DNA from: Hofstenia miamia
Taxonomy: Eukaryota > Xenacoelomorpha > Acoela
Assembly (NCBI GenBank): GCA_004352715.1
Contig: SCFE01000037.1
Span: 45,592 to 95,287 of the forward strand
DNA length: 49,696 nt
Direction of reading: 5' to 3'
The position numbers were made by a program, and so were the translations under genes. Under the pieces are notes generated by a model. The model was not told the origin of the DNA. It saw nothing but the letters and a program-made list of their open reading frames with translations, and ran no database searches. The stretch's first letter is position 1; each line of letters opens with the position of its first letter. Of the stretch, positions 22,000-34,100 are shown one piece after another.

Positions 22000-22345
22000 A
22001 GAAGAGCTTGCTGACAAAATAATGAACATTTGGCATTTGGAATCCATCCCAATTGTTAACAAGAAAACATTTACAGATAAGGTAAAAAGGTTAGGAGAAA
22101 AACGCAATGATATTATTAAATACAATCAGCCTAGGAAACAACATTTGTTACAACAAAAAGTTCAATTGTTTGTTGAAGAAACGAAAATATTGTTTGATAT
22201 TGAGGCTTTCAAATGCCCTGACTATTTCCTTTGTCACTGGGTCCATGAGAAAAAGTACCAGCAAGTAAAAGAAACTTTTTAGCTGATCAGAGAAGGGACC
22301 AAAAACGTCTATTGGAAAACTAGACGAAGAAGCAACAAAATCTCT
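22000..22345 (+). pseudogene. Decayed coding remnant with LFDIEAFKCPD motif
   Basis: A plus-strand frame reads EELADKIMNIWHLESIPIVN, continues through KKTFTDKVKRLGEKRNDI and ends near ILFDIEAFKCPD. A later frame gives REGTKNVYWKTRR. The layout (short helix, lysine-rich stretch, LFDIA-like motif with acidic neighbours, then REG) resembles a family of uncharacterised, probably transposon-associated proteins repeated in insect and cnidarian genomes. A stop and at least one shift interrupt it. No function is assigned. Confidence 0.35.
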
Positions 22346-24555
22346 TAAAAAAAATTCACTCAAAAAGAACATCATGAAAAGAATTTAAACAAACAGAAGG
22401 ACCACGACAGAGAACAAATTTTTCATGACCAAAATGACATTTCTGAATAACCATCAATTTGTGACAAAGAATATGATAAAGACTTTGCCTCCAAAATCGG
22501 TTGCAAAAATAAAAATTTGCATTTTCTATTTTGCTTTGAAAAAACCCAATATATTTTAAGTCCATGATATTTATTGTTAAAACACTTATTTATAATTGGA
22601 TCGAAAATTTAATTTCTTTTAAAATTCGTATCGGATTCTAAAATGTTTGATCCGATTCATCTCTGAGCCCCATCTTTGTCATGCTAAATGAAAAACAAAA
22701 AATTGTGTTGCAACGAATTTGTAATTGTGGTAAGCGCATTATAAGCTGTAGCTTCTCCAGTCATGGTTCATACAAATTCGGTACAGGCGACTTCACCTGG
22801 TCTCAAAGCTCTTCACATCAGTCATGAATGCACCGTCAAATATTTTATATGAAACTTCAGAAAGTATCCAAACGAAATCCAGGACATTTGATATACTCCA
22901 CAACACACACTAGTCAATGAGCAAATTAATTCATCCCATTTTCAACAAGATATCACAATAAATGTCTCATCATGCGCTTAATCCTACAGTGAAAATTGAA
23001 TTTATCACTTCTCTTAAATATACTTTTTTAAAAATCTCTCTATCTCTCTCAAATTAACAATCATGTTTGTGTACACATCGCTCAGGACAAAATTAAAGTA
23101 ATCTTTGCACAAAGTCAAGCATAGTGTGGATACTAGAGGTCGCAGAGATAAAAATGGGCTGAATATTTAGGCCCAAGGTCTTCTTGGCCTGAATGCATTC
23201 TGGCCCATTTAAATTAATGCCAATTTTCTCCACTTGAAGTCCATTTTGATTATCCTTGCCAAACGAATTTCTTTAATTTTTTGTCTTGCTAGACTAAAGT
23301 TGGAAATGTTAGAAACTTTTAATAATATATATACACTGAAATTGAAAATGCTAAAAACGAGTTTTTGTAAGTAGGGTAAATTGAGGCGAATCGGTTTGGG
23401 GTGAATCCGACTGTGCGACACTTATGGTTAACATCAATATTTGAAAAACTGTTGCATAGTTGCATTAATTTCCTTCACGTCATCTTGTGGGAAACAAAGA
23501 GTACTGTATGGTAGTATTTACCCCTCTAAAACACTGTTAATTGAAATTAAGAAGTCATTTTAAACTTAGGTTACCAGTGTTTTACCTTTTTTTCAATCAA
23601 ATACAGATATTAGTGTCCATTAAGTTAAAATTAATTTTTAACGTAGCTTGTTTTAAGTCCTTGCCTACATCGAATATTTTTTAAAATGGCTTTTAAAAAT
23701 ACTAGAATAATTTTGGGAGCGAATCGACCTAATGTTTTAACACATTTTTTTAATGATATAAAATATTTGGAAATTGTTTGGAATTACAACAAAAAGATCA
23801 ACTAGGCTTCTTTAGAAAGCAGTATAGTGCGTCAAAATGGCAAAATACGACAAACAGATGTAGATTGTGACATTGAAATCTCATCAATATAGCTAAAGGC
23901 GCTTCTATGTAGTGAAGATTTATTCTTTATTTCTTTTCTTATGCAAACTCCTATGACACTATCTTGAATCCAATGACTGAAAATTTTAAAAATCATTAAA
24001 GAAGCAAAAGCTGTGAATTTATTGTTACCATGACAACCAATTGTGCTTATTCTTAATGTTTCACAATATTCATTGTTGTAAGCATAATGTTGTAGATCTC
24101 CACGCACTTTTCGAAGCCAACACTAAAAATGAATATTTCATGGTATGAAATTTTTTTATCGACTTGAATCAAATTATTGAACAATTTTGGGCTCTTATTT
24201 TTCTTCATTTATATTAAGCTCATAAAACTTCTAGGGGTCTAGGAAGTTATGTTTTCTTCTCTCATAGATATTTTCATAAAAATATGACAAATAGTTTGCA
24301 ATATATTAGGTTTTAAAATCTAAAACTGCCATTTTGAGAAAAAGTGCTTAAAGCATCAATTACTATATAGGGTATACAGTAATTTCACATATTATTAGAT
24401 TTTGCTGTTCCTAAGAAACTGAAATATATCATTCATTAAGTAGGAGGGCCATTGAATGGTATCTATTGGAAATAGCTAGACGCAGCATGAAATCTGAATT
24501 TTTGCATGGCACCTCAATTGATATTAGTGTGTATGAGTAAAGACTTTGCAGGAGC
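22346..24555. other. Intergenic, nothing recognised
   Basis: AT-rich sequence. A few islands such as gaggcgaatcgg (about 23383) and gggagcgaatcgacc (about 23717) share a GCGAATCG core but form no clear repeat. No coding, RNA or element signal. Confidence 0.4.
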
Positions 24556-24558
24556 TTA

Positions 24559-24559
24559 A

Positions 24560-24599
<40 letters not shown>

Positions 24600-24628
24600 G
24601 TACATATATACATATATATATATATATG
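24559..24628. repeat. (TA)n/(TACA) microsatellite
   Basis: About 70 bp of TA with CA/TG interruptions. The YIYIY and IYIYV peptides read from both strands here are artefacts. Confidence 0.95.
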
Positions 24629-24639
24629 TCTTTACCCAG

Positions 24640-25860
24640 AAAACAACCATTATTGGCCCAATAATAGCTCAGTGCTGGCCAACAATGGCCACTCATTTGC
24701 CAACCATAACCAACAAAACCAAAAGTTTTAAAAATCTTAAAATTCCACAATTTTACATAGAAATTATTATATTATTGTATATAACATATGCATTACATTA
24801 AAGTATGATTTCAATTTTCAAAAAGAATTATTTAATAGTTTCTTATAACCATTAATGGTCCGACAAAGGCCCATTAATGGCATTGTTAAATCAATCTGCC
24901 ATCTAGCCAACAAATATGAATTATAATAATTTACAATTATGACAGATCAAATTACATTTTCATAACAAATGAATTTACTTAACATTTGGTATTTGATAGC
25001 TCAATTTAGCATGCCAGCTCTTGTTTTTATGAGCACTTTATAATGAATTCAATTGTAACAAGGTGTTCCATCTTAAGGATAATATGCTATACACAGTTCC
25101 AACTGAATCCTTAGCTAAATCAAATTATACCAAGTTGCACATTATAATTCATAATATAATATTGGCCATAATCAGTAAACTGCAAGTGGGAAACATGCAA
25201 TATTTGTGACGGCTGATGCCATCAGTGGCCGATTGGTTTACCATTAGCAGCATCAGTAGCAACCTTAGTAATCAATAATCAATGAGCAGATACAGGCAAA
25301 TAAAACTCACTTCAAAATTTTGATTCCTAGTTCCTTTAATATAATAAAAGGAACCGCGAAAAGATTTTTTGAAATTTTTAATTTGTGGAATGTTATGATA
25401 TACCTGCTAAACGTATTTTAAAAATAATTTATTCATGAATATTTGGACACTTTGAAATTAAGTTATATAAAAAAGCTACAATTGAGCAGAAAAGATTTTT
25501 CACGACTTAAGATAGTATTATTTCAAAATTGTACTTAATTTTAAAATTTAAATTTTTGATAAATTTGACACATTTTTATGATTATTGGCTTATTGTTATC
25601 ATTTATAAACAAAACATTCTTTCAAATCTCTAACAAATGTTAGCATTAAATATGCATGACAAGATCATAAAGGTATCTTTCTGCCCTTTGTTGGGTTTGT
25701 GTTTGCTTAAACAGCAAAGTTTGAACTTCTTAACAATATACAATTGTTGTAAATGTTATAGTATCAAAAACCTACTGTTTGCCATCAATGGCCCATTATT
25801 GGATCACCAATGGCCTAGTAATAGATGATGGTTGGCAAACAATGTTAGGCCAGCGGTAAA
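24640..25860. repeat. Cluster of imperfect palindromes around AATGGCC / GGCCATT
   Basis: In AT-rich DNA, about ten GGCC cores occur in 1.2 kb, most within CCATTATTGG or AATGGCCCATTATTGG-type palindromes: about 24650, 24678, 24688, 24868, 25146, 25228, 25790, 25812 and 25847. The two dense ends (24640-24715 and 25775-25860) carry tttgccaaccat and atggttggcaaa, inverted relative to each other. This looks like one non-autonomous DNA element with subterminal repeats, not a gene. Confidence 0.5.
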
Positions 25861-26292
25861 TTAAATTAGATTAAACAATATCCACTTGTAATTTGACAAA
25901 TGAGCATAATATTTGAAATTCAAATAAGACATCTTTATACATAATATAATACTTATTCTCGTTACTCGTGTTTTATACAGATTTACCAGATAGGAATAAC
26001 CGTTTTACAATGTATGTATCAATTGTAATTAAATGAACAAGTCATAGCATCTTTATTAGCATACATGATGACCAGTAAAATATTTAATATAAAACTAGAT
26101 ATCTATCTAAAAGCAAATAAATGTATCACTTCGCATGCATTTAAACACAGATACATTTACATTTTCATTGCAAACTATTAAAATTTCTTATAACTATTAA
26201 ATCAAACTTTCGCCAATGAAAGAAAGCTCTAAAATGCATGATGTAAATTGTAGCTTATATACTGCATGCCTATCAATTCATAGTAGCAGAGC

Positions 26293-29200
26293 CTACTTTG
26301 AGCTGTGCGCAAGAGAAGAGGTTTGAACTTGAGAAGTTGATGATACCATGCTTTTTAAGTTTTCTTTGTACCTCGTAGATGTCATGAATAAAAGATATGG
26401 ATGAAACATATAGTTAATTCCCAGCATAGGATGATGGGTAGTGTTTATGAGCACAAACACATTACAGTCAACAAACTGAGTAAGGAACCAGTTTTTGAAG
26501 TCTTCCATTATGAAGAATTGAAATGCAATCGTGCAAGGGACTAGAAGCACAACACTGATAATCGATATGGCAGCGCAATTAATGGCCACACTTATTTCCT
26601 GCTTTGAAACTCCTTCTTTGCCCTTTTTTTGCTTAGTTGCTACAACCTAAAATGCCATGCTAAAATTTTTTAAAATAACTTTTAAAATGTAATCAATATA
26701 CATTTTTGAAAAACTACGATATACTTGAACAATAATCAATACCTTAACCAATGACAAATAATTACAACCTTTTAGACCATCTTTGGACAGCATGTATCTG
26801 CTAGCAGAAGTTGGCTAAGCAACTTATTAGGTTATTATTCATAAACGCAGTAGGCTTAAAAATACAGTGCGTTCCGGAAAGTCTCTCCGCAGTGAAAATT
26901 CATTTTATGTAAACTAAGCTCATTTAATTAACTTACTTTTGAGAAGACAATAAATTCAGGAAGGTATCGTGATATTTTGTCTCCGTTTATTGCACAACTT
27001 ACCCGCAATGAGAAATGTTACGGGGATGGAGCAACGGCTCACACTGTCCATACGTCTATGCAATTCTTAAAATATGTGCTGATGGACGTGTAATTTCAAA
27101 GGATATTTGGCCGCCTCATTCGCCTGATCTGACCCCGCCAGATTTTTATGTTTAGGGTGGGGGCAGCTAAAGGTTGTGGTTATAAAGACAGCCCTACAAC
27201 AATCGATCAACTCAAAGAAGCTATACGTGATTTCATTACTCCGATAACACATGAAACTCTTTAAAAGGCCTTTTCAACAAGATTAGAGGAGTCAACATGT
27301 AACTTATCAATAATGGCCATCATTTTCAACATTTATTGTTTATCAAAAGGTGATTTCTATAATTAATAAACTTGTGACATAAAGCATATAAAGCTATTTA
27401 AATAAATTGTTTTAACAATTTGGATTTGTTCTCTCAATACAAGGATCTAACTTATTCGTAAGCTTGTGGATTAGAAATAAAAATGTCACGGCAACTTCTC
27501 AGCATTTAGTGGATTCCCTTTTTCAAAGATTAAGGGCAGTTAAAGCTACAAAAGGTGGATACACAGTTATTTTAAAATAATAACTTGGTACATGCTTATT
27601 TTGAAATTCATAGCAAATACTGATGTATTTCTTTTTCATTTGTAATAAAATACAAATCAATTCATTAAGAATCAGTTATGTTATAAGCACGGTTGCTATA
27701 AAAATTTGAAATTTGTATGAAATTTGAGGATGAATAAAAATGCGAGATGTACTGTATATGTGTGTATGTATNTATATATATATATATATATATATATATG
27801 GAATAATGCAAGTTTGCTAGCTTTTTAGGCACCCAAAAATATGAAATGCAAGCAAGCTTTCTAATTTCCATTACTATTTACCTGAACTAAATACACGTTT
27901 TTTTATAAGAAACCAGGTGAAGGGGCTAGTTCTAAAATTTTCTTAATTTTGATTAAAATTTTGGTGTTCTTAGTTCCAACAGTTTCCTATTCAGCTTCTA
28001 ATTATTTTTGATAAAAGTTTGATCCAATGAGTGATATTGTTTTAAATATTTCTTAATTTCATAATTTTGAACACAACACAAGAACTTAATAAATATTAAC
28101 TATACAGTAGTTATATGTAAAAGTAATATTGCTAATGTCTATTCTAACTAAATGACTTCTCTTAGGTAAACGATGATGGCCTACAGCTTTTGCCAGGGAA
28201 AAAGAAATGTAAATATGTATGAAAAAAGTTTATTTGAAAAATAGTCGTATAATGTAGTTCCAAAAGTTTCTTAATTTTTCGAGATTCTAAGTGTAAACTT
28301 CTTATATACTAGTTTCTTATATAAAAAACGTGTATCATAGAAAATCTTTGTAGTTTTTACGATGTTTTAAACATGTTTGTTTTGTTCTTGTTTAAAGCAG
28401 TGCAACCTTGATAGGCAACAATAGTAATAGGCTAGTAATAATGCAATTCATGTTTCCTTAAAATGAGGACATCTAATCATTATAATGCCATTATCGGAGT
28501 ACTTTCTAAACAAAGACGTTCCGAATAAACTCACTATAACTAGGCGATCTAGCTTGGATATATTTCCATGCTACCGTAAACAAGTTTTCTAACATAATAG
28601 CTGAAATGTAAGTCATTTTTTCACTGCAATATTTTCTATGTAATTTTAAAATTTTCAAAGTTAAATATTAAAAGTTCTTTGTATTTGAATAATTAGGAAC
28701 GTTTTGAATTTTTAGAATATAACCTGTTAAATGAAAAGTTAATTGACAACTGCTACTTGTTTTCACTTAAATTGAAGTTGATTTTTCGCACGCTACACAG
28801 ATTATAAACCAATTAGTTCAAAATGAGCTCCTAATTTTTTCAATGAACTTCTGTACATATATATTGTCTAACTCAACTGTGCAAACCAATATTGACATTT
28901 GTTGGCCCATTTAAATAACTTTTTTTTAATATAGGTCTTTCTAAAGTCGGTCAAGCAATGACTTTTGCCTACAAAATTTAAAAGGGCTAATTTGATGGCC
29001 TCGTAAACCTTCCTTCACAAACAAATGCATTTTTAAAAAAATTGAATATTCATTTCTAAATGATTCTATTGCGTATCCATCAAAGAAGAAACTATGTTTA
29101 TATAATCAATCTGAGAAATATCTTCGATTTCTTGCGTATGAAACTCGTTGTATTAATACAATAGCGAAAAAATCAAATGTTAGATTATGATCAATTCTTG

Positions 29201-31132
29201 TTAAGAAAGTTTTCTCGGACATTTTACAATTACATAGTAGGCTAGCACTCAATCTTGTTCCGGGTGATGCAACATGCTTATTATGCCCAGATAAAGTACT
29301 TAACCCATTAGGTCATCATGCCTTAGCTTGTCAGAAGAGAGTGATATTATTCTTAGACATAATTCACTAAGGAACAATATCTTTAACTCTTGCAGGCAAG
29401 CACAATTCAACACAAACCTAGAGCAAGGAGCAAATCTTGAGAACACCTTTTACGTTCAACAGACATTCTTATTACTGTTTGGTCATTTGGGAACCCAGGA
29501 GCAATAGATGTGACTGATGCACACATGATAAACAAACAACATACCATTTTCTGCACCTACATTTTTTGCCACTAACTTCAATTTGCTAGTATTATTGCAA
29601 GTAATATCACCTGAAAATATTAATTAACTCATCGGCCGCTTGTTTGTTTTTCCAATATCTCATCGTTTTCAAAATTTGAATTGATTGATATTGAGAAAAA
29701 CTACCAAAAGTTTTTTGATCCTGTCAAAAAATCGAATCTACTCGCACACATCTTTTGCATCATTAATTGATATCATATCAGAGCTGAACTCTAACTTGTA
29801 TTATTAGCTATCTTACGCAAATTTTCAACAGTAATAGTTATACCTCTTCATTTATAACTTCCGCTATCAGGTTCTTGTCAAAGGTGAAATTCAGCCATTG
29901 CTTCGAAAGGAAGCACAATTTTGATATATTTGTGTTACATTCGTATTTACATTATTTTCACGGGAATTTAAGCCAAATACATATACATATACATATATTT
30001 GCTCCTCAAAGATCTTTGTGTGCATTTTCATGAATATTTCAGAAACAGCACTGTTGAATGGTTCAATTGATCGTGGAAATTAGTTAATAAATTTATTTTT
30101 CATATTGAAACTTCATAAACATTTACAAGATTAATGTAACGGAGTCTTTGTGTTATTTTATAAGCCTTATTATTATATATGCAATGTATATTACTGTACA
30201 AAGTTTGCTTTTTTATTGTGCAGTACTAAAATTGCGTAAAAATACAATAGCACAAAATGTACTACATCTAGAATGAAAAATTAGATGGGATATTATTATT
30301 TTATTATTTGACATTTGGAACACCCCTTGGGTGCGGGTTGGGTATCCACATGCACTGTTGCTTATTTTTCTTAATTTGTTGGGCAATGTCCATTTCTGTA
30401 TGCCTACTGATTCTATATTTGTTCTTGACCCATTTCTTGAAGATGTCTTAAGCGTGAAACCAAATATAAAAATACAGATTACGAAAAAAATTATAAATAT
30501 TTTTTACTTAGGTATGTTTTTATATGCTAATTTAACTTTTTGTTAGCTATTGAAGATTGAATTACAAAGGCGACTAATCTTTGAAGAAAAATATATGCAA
30601 ATATAACCCGGATGAGGAAATACAGTCTTTATACATCAAACATTAACTGCGATTTCTAAAACCAATGAACTATCTCAAAATGTCATTTAAAAATATATGT
30701 CAACGATTGAAACAATGTGTTTTATAGAAATTTTAATGATTCATTCAATGAATATACAGTGTATATATAATATATATATANNNNNNNNNNNNNNNNNNNN
30801 NNNNNNNNNNNNNNNNNNNNNNNNNNNNNNNNNNNNNNNNNNNNNNNNNNNNNNNNNNNNNNNNNNNNNNNNNNNNNNNNNNNNNNNNNNNNNNNNNNNN
30901 NNNNNNNNNNNNNNNNNNNNNNNNNNNNNNNNNNNNNNNNNNNNNNNNNNNNNNNNNNNNNNNNNNNNNNNNNNNNNNNNNNNNNNNNNNNNNNNNNNNN
31001 NNNNNNNNNNNNNNNNNNNNNNNNNNNNNNNNNNNNNNNNNNNNNNNNNNNNNNNNNNNNNNNNNNNNNNNNNNNNNNNNNNNNNNNNNNNNNNNNCATT
31101 TCAAAATATTGAATTTCTAAGAATCACGGTTC

Positions 31133-31169
<37 letters not shown>

Positions 31170-34100
31170 CTCTATCAACAAAATAATATTAAATGTTATG
31201 CTTGCTATAATAACAATAATATCAAAGATATATTATTAAAATATGGGCATTAAGCAGTTATATAAATGAAGAAAAATTAGTCTAATAATGGACATAAGGT
31301 ACTCTGGAGAAACGACATAAATATATTAAATATTTTTTTGCAATTATTTTTAATAAAATAATCAAATTTATTTAATGATGGTTTTACGTATTTCGATTAT
31401 CCGTATGAATTATAGAAGTATTTTGATCAATAGCATTAGCAAGAATACAAATTCCATTTAAATAAAAAGATCTGGTTAATTCTTTTCCGATGCATTTTTT
31501 AATCTCATGATTGTAAGATTAGAACGCAGAAGACAGTAGTTTTTTGGTATACATTGGGGTATTACTTTTGATAGCTCTAGATAATATTGGTCGTTCAATC
31601 GTTTTTTAAAATAGCTGAAAATACAGGGATATCGGAAGCATTTTAAACATTAATGGTGATTTATAATCGAGACCTGTAATATCAACTTAAGACATCTATG
31701 TTGAAAAACTTCTAGCTTGTGAATTAGGAAAGGGAATAATTCCATAATATGCATTTTACTTTTCCAAGTTCATAATATTTACATACCATAGTCATGATTG
31801 ATGACCAATAAAGAATTTTTTAACGAATCATTGAAAAATAGGGTATATATATTTATCTTGCTTAAAGTAACTTAATTGCATCGAGTGCAAAACATCACCG
31901 AAGTTGCCACTCTTACCAAACTAATAACCTGCAATTTGACATGATTAAAGAGCATCATATTATGACCATACCATGTAATAAGTTTTTCAATACTATACAT
32001 CAGTCTCGGGATTCGTAGATGAAATTCTTAAGAGGATTCTTTGCCAAAGAAACTATTTTCCATGTTGTAATTAACAATCAGATCAAAACGTATCAAAACG
32101 TGTAAATGATATATAAAACAAAAATGAAATTGAAAAAATATTAATTGTTGTCATGGAAACCGCGGTCATTTTGAATTTTATCAGGTAATAGGAAAACCAA
32201 TTTTTCTTAATTAAAAGTCGTACTGTAAAAGTAAAGATGCTGACAGCTAGCAAAATGTGTATCGCTTGTACTATAATGGGGAGTTAATTATCCTTTAACG
32301 AGAAATAGCTAATTAATAGGCGTAAACAGCAATAATTACAAAAAAAACAATTGTCTTTGAAAAATAGCTCTGCAGTGACATAGATCATATTGAAATACAT
32401 ATTTGAGGCAAAAATAAAGTTAATGGCATAAAGAGTTGCAGAGAAACATTGGTTTTACTGCCAGAAATATGAATATTGAGCAGATCGCACATAAATTTTA
32501 TTTTTTTGGGAACCGATGAAAATGCTTCTTTTATGACTTTTTTCATTTTTAACAATGTTTATGCATTTTTGCTTAGCTTCAAAATAATACAAAAATGAAT
32601 AAAATGGGATAATAAATAGCTGAGATATTGAAATTTAAAAAATGGGTAATTAAGAATAAAATATTACGAATTTCAGATATTTTTAAAATGGTATGATATT
32701 TAGCAACATTTTTGCAAATTTTTGAGATTGAATATCTAAAAGGCCATTGTTAATATTAAAAATAACACCTTAAAGGAGTAGTTGACACAAATTTCTGAAA
32801 AAGGTAAAAAATGGTTGAAACTTGTATTTTCTTGGCAAAGAAGGCCCTTAAGTCGTCTGCATATAGATAGATTAGTATTGTAATTGTAAGCTAATTAGGA
32901 CAAAGTAAATGTAGTAATTACATCCTAAAAATGGTACTTTGTTATATAGCAAATATATGTTTGAAACCTACTCTGTCTATTCATTTAATATGCATATTAA
33001 GAAATCAAATCAGACCTTTCACCAAAAGTGATTTCTAGTTAATTAATATTTTATTCATCAATATAGCAAATTGGAAAATTTCTGCGGATATTAACTTTTT
33101 TCATTTTTAAATATTGCTGTCTTTTGCGTCAGCTACACAATCATTATTATTTAGGGATCTTCCAGTTTTAGTGAGCTGTAACTTAACATTTTGAATTCAT
33201 ATTCTAATGAGAAATCGTAACAACTTTCTTGTAATTCAATATCAATTATCCAATAATAAATTATTCTATACTTGCAATATACGATATAAAATACGTAACC
33301 TTGGTAACTGACTAACACATCTTTACAGATACTCCATTTGCACTCAAATTAATATTGACCAACTGTTACAGATTTAGATTAACACATTTTTCAATTGCAC
33401 ATTTGAAATATAAGTTTCATTTGATTTACTAAAGTTTAGATTTAAGCTGATAAAATTCAACTATAGACAATATTACACCTTTGAAAATTCATTTAAAAAA
33501 CAATGCTACTTTGTTTAAAATCATTATTTTAATTATATGCTTTGAATATATTGTGTGCGTTTGTAATTAAATTGTACTTGTTTTAAAATTCAAGTAAATC
33601 ATTATAAGTTTTCAACAAATTAATTTATAAAATATTTTGCATGAAATTAACTACAATTATATGTTTCAATTGTTTTTTTTATAAAATAGAAATCAATCTG
33701 TACCTTAAAAAGAACCAAACCGTACAACATCGTTATGATCAAAGCTAAAGGGTAGACCACAATATAAAGCAATGGCATGTACCATGCGGCATATGCAATT
33801 CCTCCCACTAATGCTGGGGCAATGAGAAGTTGAGCCTTTGCTCTCCCATTAGTTCTGCCTAAAAGTGTATAAAGAATGAAGTTAAGTAAAAAATGATGAA
33901 TTNGTTGACACAAATTTCTGAAAAAGGTAAAAAATGGTTGAAACTTGTATTTTCTTGGCAAAGAAGGCCCTTAAGTCGTCTGCATATAGATAGATTAGTA
34001 TTGTAATTGTAAGCTAATTAGGACAAAGTAAATGTAGTAATTACATCCTAAAAATGGTACTTTGTTATATAGCAAATATATGTTTGAAACCTACTCTGTC

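Larger units (their letters stand above)
26647..33703 (-). other. Intron 2 of receptor gene B
   Basis: An approximately 7.1-kb phase 0 intron, against 1.4 kb in gene A. The growth is explained partly by a mariner relic (26865-27330), a LINE tail (29060-29560), (TA)n arrays and a gap at 30781-31096. The remaining parts (27800-29040, 29561-30767, 31167-32780) are AT-rich with nothing I can identify. Confidence 0.6.

Noticed and set aside
24429-24801. Several ORFs rich in isoleucine and tyrosine
   Set aside because: Produced by the (TA)n microsatellite.
30331-30546. 71-codon ORF with a hydrophobic start
   Set aside because: Composition follows the AT-rich background after codon 40; no homology recognised.
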